In this document: positions 23,201 through 33,995 of the stretch, piece after piece
How the letters are laid out: every line of letters begins with the position of its first letter
How positions within the stretch are numbered: the stretch's first letter is position 1
Origin: Branchiostoma lanceolatum
Lineage: Eukaryota; Chordata; Leptocardii; Amphioxiformes; Branchiostomatidae
Assembly (NCBI RefSeq): GCF_035083965.1
Contig: NC_089725.1
Coordinates: forward strand, 32,305,524-32,369,523
Reading direction: 5' to 3'
Length of the DNA: 64,000 nt
Translations under genes and position numbers: made by a program
The notes under the pieces: generated by a model
Told to the model about the DNA's origin: nothing
Database searches by the model: none
Seen by the model: the letters and a program-made list of their open reading frames with translations, nothing else

Positions 23201-25266
23201 GGCCCCCTAGCAGCTTGCTGTGGAACTGCAGTGTCGTTATTGTGAAAATCTTCTAAGGTGAATAACTGAACAAAGGAAAGACGGATTTCCATCATATTTA
23301 GTATGCAGGTAGCTTAGACAGAGATGTACACAATGAAGTGCAAATTATGCTAATTTGGACTTAATTTGCATAGCTAATGAGGGAAATCTATATTTGCAGT
23401 GTTTTCCATTATCAGACTCAAATACATGTAACGTATGTAGTTTATGGAATGTGAATCATCGACAGATACCAATTATGCAAATAAATTCCTAATTTGCATA
23501 ATTAATGCAAAACACCATATCTCATCTAATTGGAAAATTATAGGACTGTCAATAGGATACTTAGTATGCAGGTAGCTTAGACAGAGAGATACATAATGAA
23601 GTACAAATTATGCTAATTGTGACTTAATTTGCATAGCTAATGAGGAAATTCTATATTTGCAGTGTTTTCCATTATCAGACTCAAATACATGTAACATATG
23701 TTGTTTATGGAAAGTGGAGTATCACCTAGATGCCAATCAAGATACCAATTATACAAATGAATTCCTAATTTGCATCATAAATGCAAAAACACCATAATTC
23801 ATCTAATTGGAAAATTATAGGACTGTCAATATTGCAACATGTGTAAGTAAGATAAAGGTGTTTATGACCAAGCATATATTATGCAAATGTGTAAGTCATT
23901 TGCATGAATATGATTGTTCATGGAGATATGAGGTCGTGGAACTCTTGTTAATCTTGAGTTGTCTACAGTAGTCTGAGATCCAGGCATTGAGATGGCATTT
24001 TGTACATACATCTGAGGCCAAATGTTGTCACTTCTTACAGGGAAGCCATAATGGTAGCTAAGCATGAAGAAAAAAATGGCTTTTTCCCCCTCATCCAAAT
24101 TGCATGCTACTGTAGTTAGAACCTAGTGCATAAGTCTTGTACTCTAACCTTGCCCAAAAGAGCAGGAAAATTTAGTAATTACTTAGCCTGATTTAATCAT
24201 GCTTATAACAGCCGCCCGTAACCGGTCCGCGGGAGCTGGATTTTGCGTTATAGAGACTAGCAATTACCCAATACATGTGTGTACTACATACCTACTAGCA
24301 TAGTGACATTGTCATGACTAGTGAAACATCAGCTTTCTAATCTAAACTGGATATGGATACATTCCCCATGTCCAACACATAGAAACTTTTTAACGTCCTT
24401 GGTCAAATACTGGATTCTACTATTAGTACTGCTACAAAGTGTCTTTCTAGTTTCTTGTCCTAACCAGTTAAAGATGACATTTCTATGTCTCGTTATCCCC
24501 AGATAGAGGAGGAGGAGCCGACGGGCTACATCCGGTTTGACAAGTTCCTACAGATGATGACGCACGTGATGCTGGAGAGGAGGTACAAGCCTGTACCGGA
24601 GGAGATGCTGCTGAAGGCCTTCACCGTGCTGGACCAGGAGAAGAAGGGATTCCTCTCGCAGGAGGAGCTGCAGAAGTACATGAGTGAGGAGGGTGGGTTA
24701 CAAATCTACTTCTTCTGTCTTCTTGGGTCTTTGGCTCCACACTGAAGTGAAGACACTGTCCTCCATTTGGCTCTGTGTGACTGGTGTCAAGTCTTTCCAT
24801 TTCTCCAGAGGCTGTTTTTTGTTCAACCTTTTTTTATAGTTAGGACTTTGCCAGTAATGATCTCAGGTTATGGGTTCAAATCCCAGCATATCAGTGTCCC
24901 GAAACACGACTTGTGAGCGATTTACTGGGATTGCAGCCCTTTAGCCTCAGGAGTTTACACCCATTCCGTTTGCTCTCATGGGTGGAATGTTGGAGGTCAT
25001 TTGGTCAGGTTTTCCACTTTCCCAAAAAAGCAGGGGAAGTTGCCCTGGTACATTAAAACTGTCCTATCTGTACATTGTGTCTAACTTATTATGACCAATG
25101 GGGCAGAAGTTTTTGGCCATGTAAAAACATTTTTTTCTCTTCCTCATCAGGCGAACCGTTCACCCAGGAGGAGATGGAGGAGATGCTGTCTGCAGCCGTG
25201 GATCCCGACAAGGGAGTCATCTACTACAAGGACTTCGCATCCATGATGGCCGTAGAGAATCCTTGA
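20257..25266 (+). CDS. EFCAB2: EF-hand calcium-binding domain protein 2 / dynein regulatory complex subunit 8, 166 aa
   Basis: Axonemal calmodulin-like subunit of the nexin-dynein regulatory complex (DRC8) in motile cilia. Exons 20257-20293, 21111-21195, 21626-21698, 24503-24692 and 25151-25266 join in phase with AG/GT borders. The stretches FDHESNKTVDVREIGTIIRS, LGCCPTEGELHD and EEEEPTGYIRF are near-identical to the vertebrate protein as I remember it, and the length is typical. EF loop 1 (residues 31-42, D-E-N-T-D-E at 1/3/5/7/9/12) is near canonical. The loop at 109-120 has Lys at position 5. The last loop, DPDKGVIYYKDF, lacks the position-12 acid and is probably inactive. The start ATG is the first in exon 1 and matches the family N-terminus. 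Intron 3 is swollen by repeats. Confidence 0.94.
21761..22815 (-). mobile_element. 1.1-kb hairpin-ended repeat, copy A
   Basis: In EFCAB2 intron 3. One end has CTAG, then a hairpin ATCTCCAT-gaaaa-ATGGAGAT. The other end has gttcatggagatatgagg followed by tcgtggaactcttg. Two diverged ~250-bp internal subrepeats share gcaggtagcttagacagaga and caaattatgctaa. A frame on the minus strand (21879-22163) recurs in the other copies but resembles no known protein. Orientation is arbitrary, with the hairpin end taken as 3'. Confidence 0.7.
22894..23948 (-). mobile_element. 1.1-kb hairpin-ended repeat, copy B (tandem with A)
   Basis: Same structure as copy A. The intervening spacer (ttgtctacagtagtctgaaa..) is itself present before A, twice between A and B, and after B, so the pair looks like a tandem duplication that included flanking DNA. 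The related minus-strand frame is 22987-23295. Confidence 0.7.
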
Positions 25267-25366
25267 TGGCACTGCAATAAGCCTGTTCACGGTTCCAACT
25301 GCACATGTGCAGCAAGATGAATAGTGGATAATATGTGAAAGGTGAAGGCCCCAAACTTGTAAACAA

Positions 25367-26240
25367 TTCTTGTTTAGACCATGGTTGATACATACTTGCA
25401 ACATAATTTGGGGTAGTACGTACACAACATCCATCAATCCTGTTTACCTCCTTCAAAAGCGCTTTGTACGAATAGCAGCCAATGCGTCATTCACAGCACA
25501 CACAGCAGCTCTGTTTCGTGATTTAAATGTTATGACTGTATTTGACATCAATAAATTTCAAATTGCCTTATTTGTCCATAAAATTGTCCATAATAGCTCT
25601 TCCCTACCTGAACAATACAAAGGTCTTTTAAATTTCAACTCAGATATCCATCACCACTATACGAGACAACATAATCTTTTAAGATCAATTAAGACAAAAA
25701 CTACTCAAAAACAACATACAATAATGTTTAGAGGCCCCACCGTATGGAACAATCTCAGCCAAATTCTACAGTCCTGCTCGTCTTTACCTAGTTTCAAAAA
25801 ACTTTTAAAGATAGATGTCATAGAACATCCAAGTATTACTTTCTCCTGATTTGTTTGTTTTCCTTGTTTTCCACTTTTCCTTTGGTATCTGATGACAAAA
25901 TAATTCATATGATTGTTATTTTTGTATAATTTTGACCTATTTCTTTATAGATTGTTATTCATTATAATACTTATTATGTTTACAACTCATAATTTACTTT
26001 GTAGTTCCTCTTCTTTTCATTTGTTTCATTAGGATTTATGTTAAAATTCCAATTTCTTCTTTCGTTAGTTTTTCTTAGTTTCGATGATATATAATTTTGT
26101 AAAAATCCCATTTGAGTAGTTTAGGGGAGGCCCCCGAAAAGCCGTATAGGCTTCTGGCCTCTCCTGCATGTATTCTTTACTCTATTTCTCTTTGTTTTTT
26201 TATATTGTACATGTGCGAAGAAACAATAAACAATGTGTAA
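25367..26240 (+). mobile_element. 3' fragment of a non-LTR retrotransposon in the EFCAB2 3' UTR
   Basis: The frame ending near 25849 encodes the RT tail of an L2/CR1-like LINE: CNIIWGSTYTTSINPVYLLQ, KRFVRIAANASFTAHTAALF, YTRQHNLL and FRGPTVWNNLS. The catalytic core is missing, so the copy is 5'-truncated. The tail continues through AT-rich sequence to a cluster reading caataaacaatg. Boundaries are approximate. Confidence 0.7.
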
Positions 26241-26538
26241 ACATGTTTTGTTTATGTCTCAGGTGCCTTCACCTCTGACATATTACCTACAATGCACCTC
26301 ATTGCGCATGAGCAGTTTAAACCAGGAACCAGCTTATAACAGGGATTTTTGAGAATTGTATCATACATTTAAAGAAATAACAACAGAGAGATAAAAATAG
26401 AAATTACCTTATCCATTGAACAAAGAGAAATGGAACTGACAAGAGAGGATGTATTTTTCTTTGTTTTTGATATCTCACTGAAGTCTGTACATAGTATGAT
26501 AAGTGGGAAGAGCTTTGGTTGAAAAGCTTCACAGTTGA

Positions 26539-26544
26539 AATAAA
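26539..26544 (+). terminator. Candidate EFCAB2 poly(A) signal
   Basis: AATAAA followed by a GT-rich stretch (gactggtgtttt), about 1.27 kb after the EFCAB2 stop and beyond the LINE insert. An earlier AATAAA near 26226 belongs to the LINE tail and could also be used. Confidence 0.45.
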
Positions 26545-26689
26545 GACTGGTGTTTTATATATGATATTCACTGACTGTGCTTGTGTTTCGGAATATTTCT
26601 CATATTAGATATTGATATAGCACATCATTCTATTAATCTAAAATACAATGTAGTAGCAGTCACATACCCGGTATTTTGTGCACTGCTGT

Positions 26690-27125
26690 GTAGCTTTCAA
26701 AACCACCTCTCTCAAACATTTGACAGTAGTCAGTCATAGCCCACTACAAATCTTATAACAATTAAAAATCGCACGTTGTACAATAAAACTGTTGTACTTA
26801 CATCCCATAGTGAGAGAGACCATATTTGTGGAGTTTGGGGAATGCTTTCAACAGCTCTCCCAAACTATTGACAGTTCTGTCCTAGCCCCACTACAAATTT
26901 TAAGGCAAAAAATTGTGTTGTATGAGAAACTGAGAAAGCTGTTTTACTTCACAATTCCATTGCTGTAGAGCTCATAGTTTGGAGACCTCAGTTTTCGAAA
27001 CCACCTCTTACAAACAGTTCTGTAGTAGCCCCACTATCAATCTTACAACAAAAAAGGATTATATGTTGTCTATGATACAGCTGTTTTCCGTCCCCTGGTG
27101 ACATTACATCATAGTTTGGAAAACT
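26690..27125. repeat. Diverged tandem copies in the ECH1 3' region
   Basis: Three degenerate ~150-bp units share ccacctct..aaac, gacagt..agcccactacaaatct and tataacaa, followed by an A-rich part. The third unit runs into the real ECH1 stop region (catagtttggaaaactc). The segment near 26968 (catagtttggagacctc) repeats that terminal coding stretch. Confidence 0.45.
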
Positions 27126-30100
27126 CCGGCTTCCTCTTCTGCATGCCGGCCTGCACCGCCTCCACAACGTCCTCCGACTGAAGCATGGTGCTGTTCCACA
27201 GGGCCTGGAAAATACGCGAATTACATTGGTACAAAAAAACAGGCACTAAAAACTAGAGCAAAGGACAGGGAAGTTCAATTTTTGGACCTTTGAATCACAA
27301 ATCCTCTTTATCATATGGACAACATCTGAAAAACATCCAAATCACACACTGGTTTTTGACGTGTTTGTACAGTGTGGGCTTGCAACATAAAGTAAACGGG
27401 ACAAAATATAGAGCGCTTGAGTGAGTGAGTGAGTGACAAAAACGCTTAAAAACATGTCAAAAACCAACCTCTGCTTGGAGACTCAGAGTAACAAAAAGAA
27501 ACAAGTACTAACTTTAACAAAATTCAATTCTTGGACTTATAAACGACAGATAATCCTTATTTCTATTTTTTTAGGATACCATCCCTTTCGAGTAGATTGG
27601 ATGAAAATTGCAGCTCTCTCCTTTAGCTAAATTGCTCAGTGCTGCACAGTTTGTGTAAAAAAAGTCTCTTCTAAGACAGAAGACCGTGTCAAGGTCTCTG
27701 GGTCAGCAATAAGGGATACCCACCACTTGGAGTAACACACCAGCTCCACAGGCTGTTAGGCTTTACAGCAAAGCTCAGATCTAACTTACCACATGTTCCA
27801 GCCCCTCCTGTACGGAGTGGTCCCGGGAGTACACCATGCTGATCTTAGTCCCCTGCACCGCAATGGGGCTCTTACTGGCGATGGTGGTGGCCAGGTCCAG
27901 GGCTGCCTCCAACACAGCCTCACGGTCAGGGTAGATACGGCTGGGGGACGGACAGGGTTAGATTTGTGACATAACTGGGTATGGTAGGGATGCCCCTACA
28001 ACTCAACTGGTAGCAGCCTCACTGCCAAGGTATGCCTTTGTATGTTTTAATTGTAATGTGTAAATATGAATGTGTAGACCACTGGAAGAATAGCCTCTTA
28101 TGAGGCTAATTGTGGATCGAAATAAAACTCAAAGGTAGGGGGGAGGGACAGAGTTGAGATTGGAAAGACAGAAATAACATTGAGGAAACCATGCTCTTTC
28201 AGTCGATTTGTAACTCCGTTTATAAGTTTATAAGTTAGAGGTCACCAGAGCCAACTAGAGGTCCGGGACCTAAAACAGAACATCCTGGAGATATATATAT
28301 ATATACAGCCGAAGGTTCAGTTGCCTACAGATGATTGATTGAGTGAACCCTGACCTGACTAGTCCCATCTGTTTGGCCTCCTCTGCTTCGAACCTCCGGC
28401 TGGTGAAGGCCAGCTCTCGCGCCAGGCTGGGAGAACAAAGTAGAGTCATGAAACAACAACGCATGGATATACTTCAAACTTTCATCTTAACAATGGATAA
28501 AGGAGAACTTTTCTAGGATTATGTGCAGTACTAATAGAAGACCAATTCTTGAAGAGATTGTGTAAACACAGACTACAGTTACACCAGGCGTAGAACATGA
28601 CAAAATAGAGCCATCAACAACACATGCATACCTGTAGCCTAACACATAGCCAATAGACAAATAGTAGCCAAACAGCTACTTCAGTGTGCTAAAGGTTAAA
28701 AATTCATCTAGCATTTGGAAAAGGATTTTATAGAATCCATTAAAGGTTTGATAGAATCCGTACCTGTCATTCCCGATGACCTTGGGTAATCTCTGCAAAG
28801 TTCCCACATCAGCAGCCAAACCGATGTCAACCTCCTGCACACGGAGAAACATGGACATCATTATAGAAAACCACTTTGATTTCTGGACCGAAAGTTCACA
28901 TGTTCAAATCCCAGGCACGCCGTAAGTGTTCTGTACTCTGATTTGCACCCTACTGGAAAAAGTGGCTATACTTTAGCCATCTTTTCCTATATCTATGAAG
29001 TACAATGTACATGTACTAGAAAAACAGCATGTCAAATAACTGAGTACTGTAAATACATTTAAGTTTTTTTGCGTGGTTTTTACTTTGCGCTGAGGTGAAA
29101 ATGGAGTGTTTGCGGTGGTTTTAGTTTGCCGCAGCGCTATAGTTAAATACTGCTACAGTATTGGACAAAAATGTTCACGGTGCTATTTAGTTTGCAGTAA
29201 AACGGTTGCCGCAAACACCGTGAACATAAAACCACCGCGAACAATTCTGCATTGACAGTATCACGGCCTGTGTGCACTAAATTTGGAGTCTGCAGATGAG
29301 TTAATCCATAACATTTACATGCTGTGGACTTATGTGAAGCTGAGAGCAATCCAGACATACGAAATGTCATCCTACCTTGATCTGGAACCAGGCGTCCTGG
29401 GTGCACAGTCTGATGTCACAGGCAGTGATCAGGTCCACCCCTCCTCCCACACACGCGCTGTGGACTGCTGCAATCACTGGTTTTGGACACTGGGAAATAG
29501 ACAAACAAACAAAGTGTGATGTCACTGAGCTTTATAGAATTGAATATTGAGTCTGAACTTGTCCGTTGTTATTGCTGGAAGAATGGTGGACTCTGTTACA
29601 ACAGTATTTACTGATGATGTAATTTGTCGTTCATGCTATGAAGTCTGGCTCTTGTAGTTATAGGTTTGAAAGTCTCATCCTGACCTTCTCGATGACACTG
29701 AAGGTTTCCTGGAACTGCCTGATGGTCGGCGTCAGTTTTATGGCCTTCCTGGCGGTGTCCGCTCCCTCCATGAGCAAGGAGCCCATCATATCACCCAGGT
29801 CCAGGCCTGCGGTGAAGATCTTCCCCGCCCCCGACACGACCACCGCTCTGACGTCGGGCTCCGCGGCAATGGCCTGGAAACACTCCACCATCTCTCTGCA
29901 GGGGAACACAGGAAACCAGGCGTTCTGAAGATGTTTTCACACAGCGACATTTTTCTTGTAAACTTGGAGAAGCCGCGGGTAGCCTTCACTACAGACTCAC
30001 TCCAGCTATTTTCTTTAAGGTTGCTGTTGTCTTTACTTATTACACTCTTTCGGCTCGTGATCAGAAAAAATTGTAATAAGAAAAAATGGTAACTTAAAAG

Positions 30101-32204
30101 AAAACAGCTAGAGGGAGTCTGCAAGGGACGCTTTGTTTCAGGCATTCTGAAGTCCTGATGTTCTTATATAGCTGCACTTTTCTTGTAAACTTAGCTTGGA
30201 ACCGTCATAGAATGAGCCAATATGCTAGTTCATGGTTTAAAATGCGCATTTGCAGTGTGATGCAGTGTGGGTAATGCAGTGTGATGCACTGAAGTTGAAA
30301 GCCTCAAGGCATTCTTTACGTAATGCCTGGGGCTTTCAACTTTGACATATCAACCTCAAATAAACAAACAAACAAACAAATGACTATCATCCCTCTGCAC
30401 ATACGCATTTCAAACCGTGAACTATAGCGTATTGCTAGAGTGGGTGGTGTGAAGCCTCGATCAATTTTATATCAAAAATTGGAAACTGATCGATGAGGTT
30501 ACTGCTCTCCATAAAACTGGCGCATTAGACCATAAGGCATTTACTCCCTTCACAAACAAACAAACAAACAGGGCTGTTCTCCGTTACCTCCAGAAGGCCC
30601 TGTTCATGGCGTTCCTCTTCTCGGGGCGGTTCATCTCGACCTGCATGACGTGTTCCCGCGGTCTGGTCACCGCCAGCGACTCAAACTGATACCCCGACAT
30701 GCCGCGCTGAAACGTGGCTCGCACCTGACTGATACTTATACCTGGGGGAAGGATAAAACTTAGCTGTTAACTACAGGTCTACAACACAAAACTGAACATG
30801 GCCTTAGATGGTACTGGTATATTGGTGAGGTGTCCACTACCCAGGAAAAACAGAGAAAACACCACAGAATCATACAAAGCACCAAAACTGGTACCCCAAC
30901 ATGCCGCACTGAAACGTGGCTCGCACCTGACTGATACTTATACCTGTGGGAGGAAAATCAAACTTTGATAGCTGTTAACTACAGGTCTACAACACAAAAC
31001 TGAACTCTGCCTTAGTTAGAGGGCATATCGGTGAGGTCTCCACTGCCCAGGAAAACCAGAGAAAACACCACAGAATCAGACAAAGTACCAAAACTGGTAC
31101 CCCAACATGCCGCACTGGAACGTCGCTCTCACCTGACTGATACTTATACCTGAGGGGAAAAACAAAACTTAGCTGTTAACTAAAGGTCTACATCATACAA
31201 AACTGAACTCAGCCTTAGACGGCATATCAGTGAGGTCTCCACTGCCCAGAAAAAACAGAGAAAACACCACAGAATTATACAAAGTACCAAAACTGGTACC
31301 CCAACATGCCGCACTGGAACGTCGCTCTCACCTGACTGATACTTATACCTGTGGGGGTGTGTGTAAAACTTAGCTGTTAACTACAGGTCTACACAATACA
31401 AAACTGAACCCTGGCCTTAGACGGCATATCGGTGAGGTCTCCACTGCCCAGGAAAACCAGAGAAAACACCACAGAACCAGACAAAGTACCAAAACTAGTA
31501 CCCAATATGCCGCGCTGAAACATCGCTCTCACCTGACTGATACTTACCTGTGGGAACAAAATCCATGTAAGATAAACCTTAGGAGTTACAAGTGTACGTG
31601 ACAGTCTGTACAGTGCATTGTGCACTCTTTTCCCACATGTTTGTGGACTTTTCATCACAGTTACTTAATTGTTTAGTGTAAATTTGCAAACGTATTTGAA
31701 GCATGTGTGTGTTGGAAGGTTAGATCAGCCCTAACACATCAGTAACAGTCCTTGGGGCGTTGCATATAGAGTAGAGTAGAGTAGAGTAGAATTATAACCT
31801 ATATTACTGCCAGGGTCCCTCTTGCGCGTGGCAATGGCCTCAGTGCTGTACTCTGGGGTATTTCTTTGATAACCTTAAGTAACGTGTAACGTTTGAGTTT
31901 CCCTTTTTTCTCATCACTTATGGACATATAAAATATCTGCAGATAACGTGTCGCTATTTACTACCTGTCTTCAGGAATTTTGAAACTTTAAAAAAATGCT
32001 GTCTTGTTCAACTCTCGATTTAAAGAAAGATTCAAGTGGGATTCTGACCAGTTTAAACAGTCGTAGGACTGAGGTTTTATCCTAGGAGTGAAGTTTTGCA
32101 AATCCGCTGTACTAGTAAAGTTGCATAACAACAGTAAGGGGGAGGGGTGGCTCACCTCCTACTCGGTGCCTTGTAGCCCCCAGCAGTCTGCCCAGAGTCG
32201 CCAT
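27109..32204 (-). CDS. ECH1: Delta(3,5)-delta(2,4)-dienoyl-CoA isomerase, 305 aa, 8 exons
   Basis: Crotonase-fold enzyme of unsaturated fatty-acid beta-oxidation, isomerising 3,5-dienoyl-CoA to 2,4-dienoyl-CoA. Exons in transcript order: 32156-32204, 30588-30741, 29685-29895, 29376-29489, 28764-28834, 28355-28426, 27790-27940, 27109-27204, all in phase. The fold is visible as [13 protein letters not shown] (oxyanion-hole region) and [20 protein letters not shown]. The catalytic trio of the rat enzyme (Asp176, Glu196, Asp204) aligns with Asp157, Glu177 and Asp185 at identical spacing. The N-terminus [17 protein letters not shown] is a basic, acid-free mitochondrial-type presequence. The C-terminus SKL is a PTS1 peroxisomal signal. 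The length is slightly below the mammalian one. The ATG is the only one in exon 1 that opens the frame. Confidence 0.94.
27990..28140 (+). mobile_element. SINE-like fragment with tRNA-type head
   Basis: caactcaactggtagcagcc resembles an A-box region and closely matches the head of the better-preserved copy at 49405. It is followed by a diverged body ending in an A-rich 'gatcgaaataaaactc'. No clear B box, so low confidence. Confidence 0.35.
29045..29260. mobile_element. TA-flanked MITE
   Basis: Starts TACTGTAAAT and ends ATTGACAGTA (TA at both ends, inverted CTGT-AAT termini). Subterminal parts pair as well: gcggtggttttagtttgc-like sequence on the left against ataaaaccaccgcgaac on the right. 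About 216 bp, non-coding, within an ECH1 intron. Confidence 0.5.
30292..30342. other. Strong short hairpin in an ECH1 intron
   Basis: aagttgaaagcc + tca + aggcatt pairs with aatgcct + gg + ggctttcaactt around the loop ctttacgt, giving a 19-21-bp stem with one small bulge. It is shorter than a normal microRNA precursor, and function is unknown. Confidence 0.4.
30690..31560 (-). repeat. ~200-bp tandem array carrying pieces of ECH1 exon 2
   Basis: The marker gatacttataccc/tg recurs at 30731 (real exon 2), 30933, 31139, 31338 and 31539, so the unit is about 199-206 bp. On the minus strand each extra copy repeats the polypyrimidine tract, the AG acceptor and the first ~50 nt of exon 2, then diverges before any functional exon end. 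The most distal copy lacks two bases at the exon start. All extra copies lie in ECH1 intron 1. Confidence 0.85.
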
Positions 32205-32629
32205 GCAGCAGTGTGACCGCCCTGGCGGGGTTAAGGTTCGGTCGGGGGAAACTTGGGGTTTGCTCAGTGGGTACAAGGTGTGCGCAGCGCTGTGTTGTTA
32301 CTCGGTGCAGTGTGTGACGTCTCAGCAGTGTCCTCTCGAGCAGTGACCCGCTGACCTTTGAAACCTACGTCCTGCAGTAGTTCACCAAACCGCTAGGTAG
32401 CGTTAGGCATGGTGTAGAGTTATATTCTTTAATACTTCGGTGGCTTATTTCTGTAACGTGGAAAGACTGTACGCATAAAGTTTGCCTTCTCTGTCAACGG
32501 AAACGCTAGTGAAGACCGCTCATACTACTCTTAATTGGCGATTCTGTGACAGCGAAGCACAAGACGACTGAGAAGACAACAGTGAAGAAAGGTCGGAGTT
32601 GAAAGGTCGGGTCAACTCCTGAGGCAAAC
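32205..32629. promoter_or_regulatory. Divergent intergenic promoter region, ECH1 (-) / RDH14 (+)
   Basis: 425 bp separate the two start codons, so both promoters must lie here or in 5' UTR exons not visible. No TATA box near either start. The sequence is moderately CpG-rich next to RDH14. Confidence 0.45.
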
Positions 32630-33595
32630 ATGGCGCCGTCCGTGCATGATCTGGCGGTCCCGGCTGCAGTTCTGGGCGCCGGAGTGGCCCTGGTGCTGGT
32701 CAGGCGCTTCTACTTCCACCCGGGCATCTGCCGGAGCTCGCGGGTCATGGCGGGGAAGACCGTTCTCATCACCGGGGCGAACAGCGGTATCGGGAAGGCC
32801 GCGGCGCTGGAGCTGGCCAGGCGCAGGGCCCGGGTCATCCTGGCTTGCAGGGACGTACAGAAGGGGCAACAAGCGGCCGCGGAGATCAGAAAACACACCT
32901 CAGACGGCGAGCTGGTGGTCAGACAGCTCGACCTCGCCTCGCTGGCGTCCGTCAGACAGTTTTCCGCGGAGGTTCTGAGGGAGGAACCGCGGTTGGACGT
33001 CCTGATCAACAACGCGGGCGTGTTCCAGACGCCGTTCCTGACCACGGAGGACGGGTTCGAGCTGCAGTTCGGAGTGAACCACCTCGGACACTTCCTCCTC
33101 ACCGCGCTCCTCCTGGACCTCCTCAAGCGGTCAGCCCCCAGCCGGGTCGTGGTCCTCTCCTCGCAGCTCTACCGCAGAGGCAAGATCGACTTCCACAACC
33201 TAAACGGGGAGATCTACTACGACAGGGCGGCGGGATACGCCAACAGCAAGCTGGCGAACAACCTGTTCACTCACGAGCTTGCCAGGCGGCTTGAAGGGAC
33301 GGGCGTGACGGTCAACTCCGTCTCTCCCGGGATGGTGTGGACGAACCTAGGCCGCCATGTCCACCACCCGCTCTGGAAGAAGGTCCTCTTCGCGCCTCTA
33401 GCGCTGTTCCTGCTGGGCACGCCGTGGGAGGGGGCGCAGACGGTGCTGCACGCGGCCGTAGCCGAGGAGCTGGACGGGGTGAGTGGGAGGTACCTCCGCC
33501 GGTGCAAGGAGAGTCCTCTGGACCAGGCCGCCACGGATGACGGGGTCGCCAAGAAGCTGTGGGAAGTCAGCGAGAAACTCGTAGGGATAGATTGA
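32630..33595 (+). CDS. RDH14: Retinol dehydrogenase 14-like short-chain dehydrogenase, 321 aa, intronless
   Basis: Membrane-anchored NADP(H)-dependent SDR that interconverts retinol and retinal or reduces lipid aldehydes. Residues 8-26 are a hydrophobic N-terminal anchor followed by RR. The cofactor motif TGANSGIG is at 48-55 and CRD at 73-75, NNAG is at 127-130, the catalytic serine lies in VVVLSSQ (177/178), and the YANSK active site has Tyr203 and Lys207. The segments [31 protein letters not shown] and [14 protein letters not shown] match the RDH11-14 group, closest in memory to RDH14. The whole protein is one open frame. The ATG sits in aaacATGg. Full length for the family. Coding GC content is much higher than in the flanks. 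Confidence 0.9.
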   Translation: MAPSVHDLAVPAAVLGAGVALVLVRRFYFHPGICRSSRVMAGKTVLITGANSGIGKAAALELARRRARVILACRDVQKGQQAAAEIRKHTSDGELVVRQLDLASLASVRQFSAEVLREEPRLDVLINNAGVFQTPFLTTEDGFELQFGVNHLGHFLLTALLLDLLKRSAPSRVVVLSSQLYRRGKIDFHNLNGEIYYDRAAGYANSKLANNLFTHELARRLEGTGVTVNSVSPGMVWTNLGRHVHHPLWKKVLFAPLALFLLGTPWEGAQTVLHAAVAEELDGVSGRYLRRCKESPLDQAATDDGVAKKLWEVSEKLVGID

Positions 33596-33983
33596 TTCTG
33601 AATCTAATGAACAAACGCAACAACAGACTTAGAATTAGTGATAAACGCAACAACCGCACAAGTCTGGTCACCTAGCCCCCTTCGCAGACTTCTCGGGGCG
33701 CCGGCGTTTTATTTGGAGGAGCGGGAAAGCACCGGTTTGCGAATTTTAACCCGGGCTATTAAAGGTTCTCTGGTGCCAGGAGGGTCCCTCTCCCAACATA
33801 AGAGAACCGCGGCCCGTATTGAAAATCGCGAATCAGCATTAAACGGGAATTTCTTCAAGAAGTGACTTGGGTGTAGCAGAACGTTGTCAATAAGAATGAT
33901 AAAGTGGTGCTGTGAATTTCCGCAGTATTTCCAACTCTGGTGTGCAAAGAGACTCAAAATTGCTGTATATCAATGCATGTATC

Positions 33984-33989
33984 AATAAA
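33984..33989 (+). terminator. RDH14 poly(A) signal
   Basis: AATAAA 389 bp downstream of the RDH14 stop, followed by a GT-containing stretch (cattgttgcaggg). First hexamer after the stop. Confidence 0.55.
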
Positions 33990-33995
33990 CATTGT

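Noticed and set aside
21761-23948. Firm Helitron assignment for the hairpin-ended repeats
   Set aside because: CTAG plus hairpin fits, but the opposite end lacks a clear TC start and the bases after CTAG are not T, so the class is left open.
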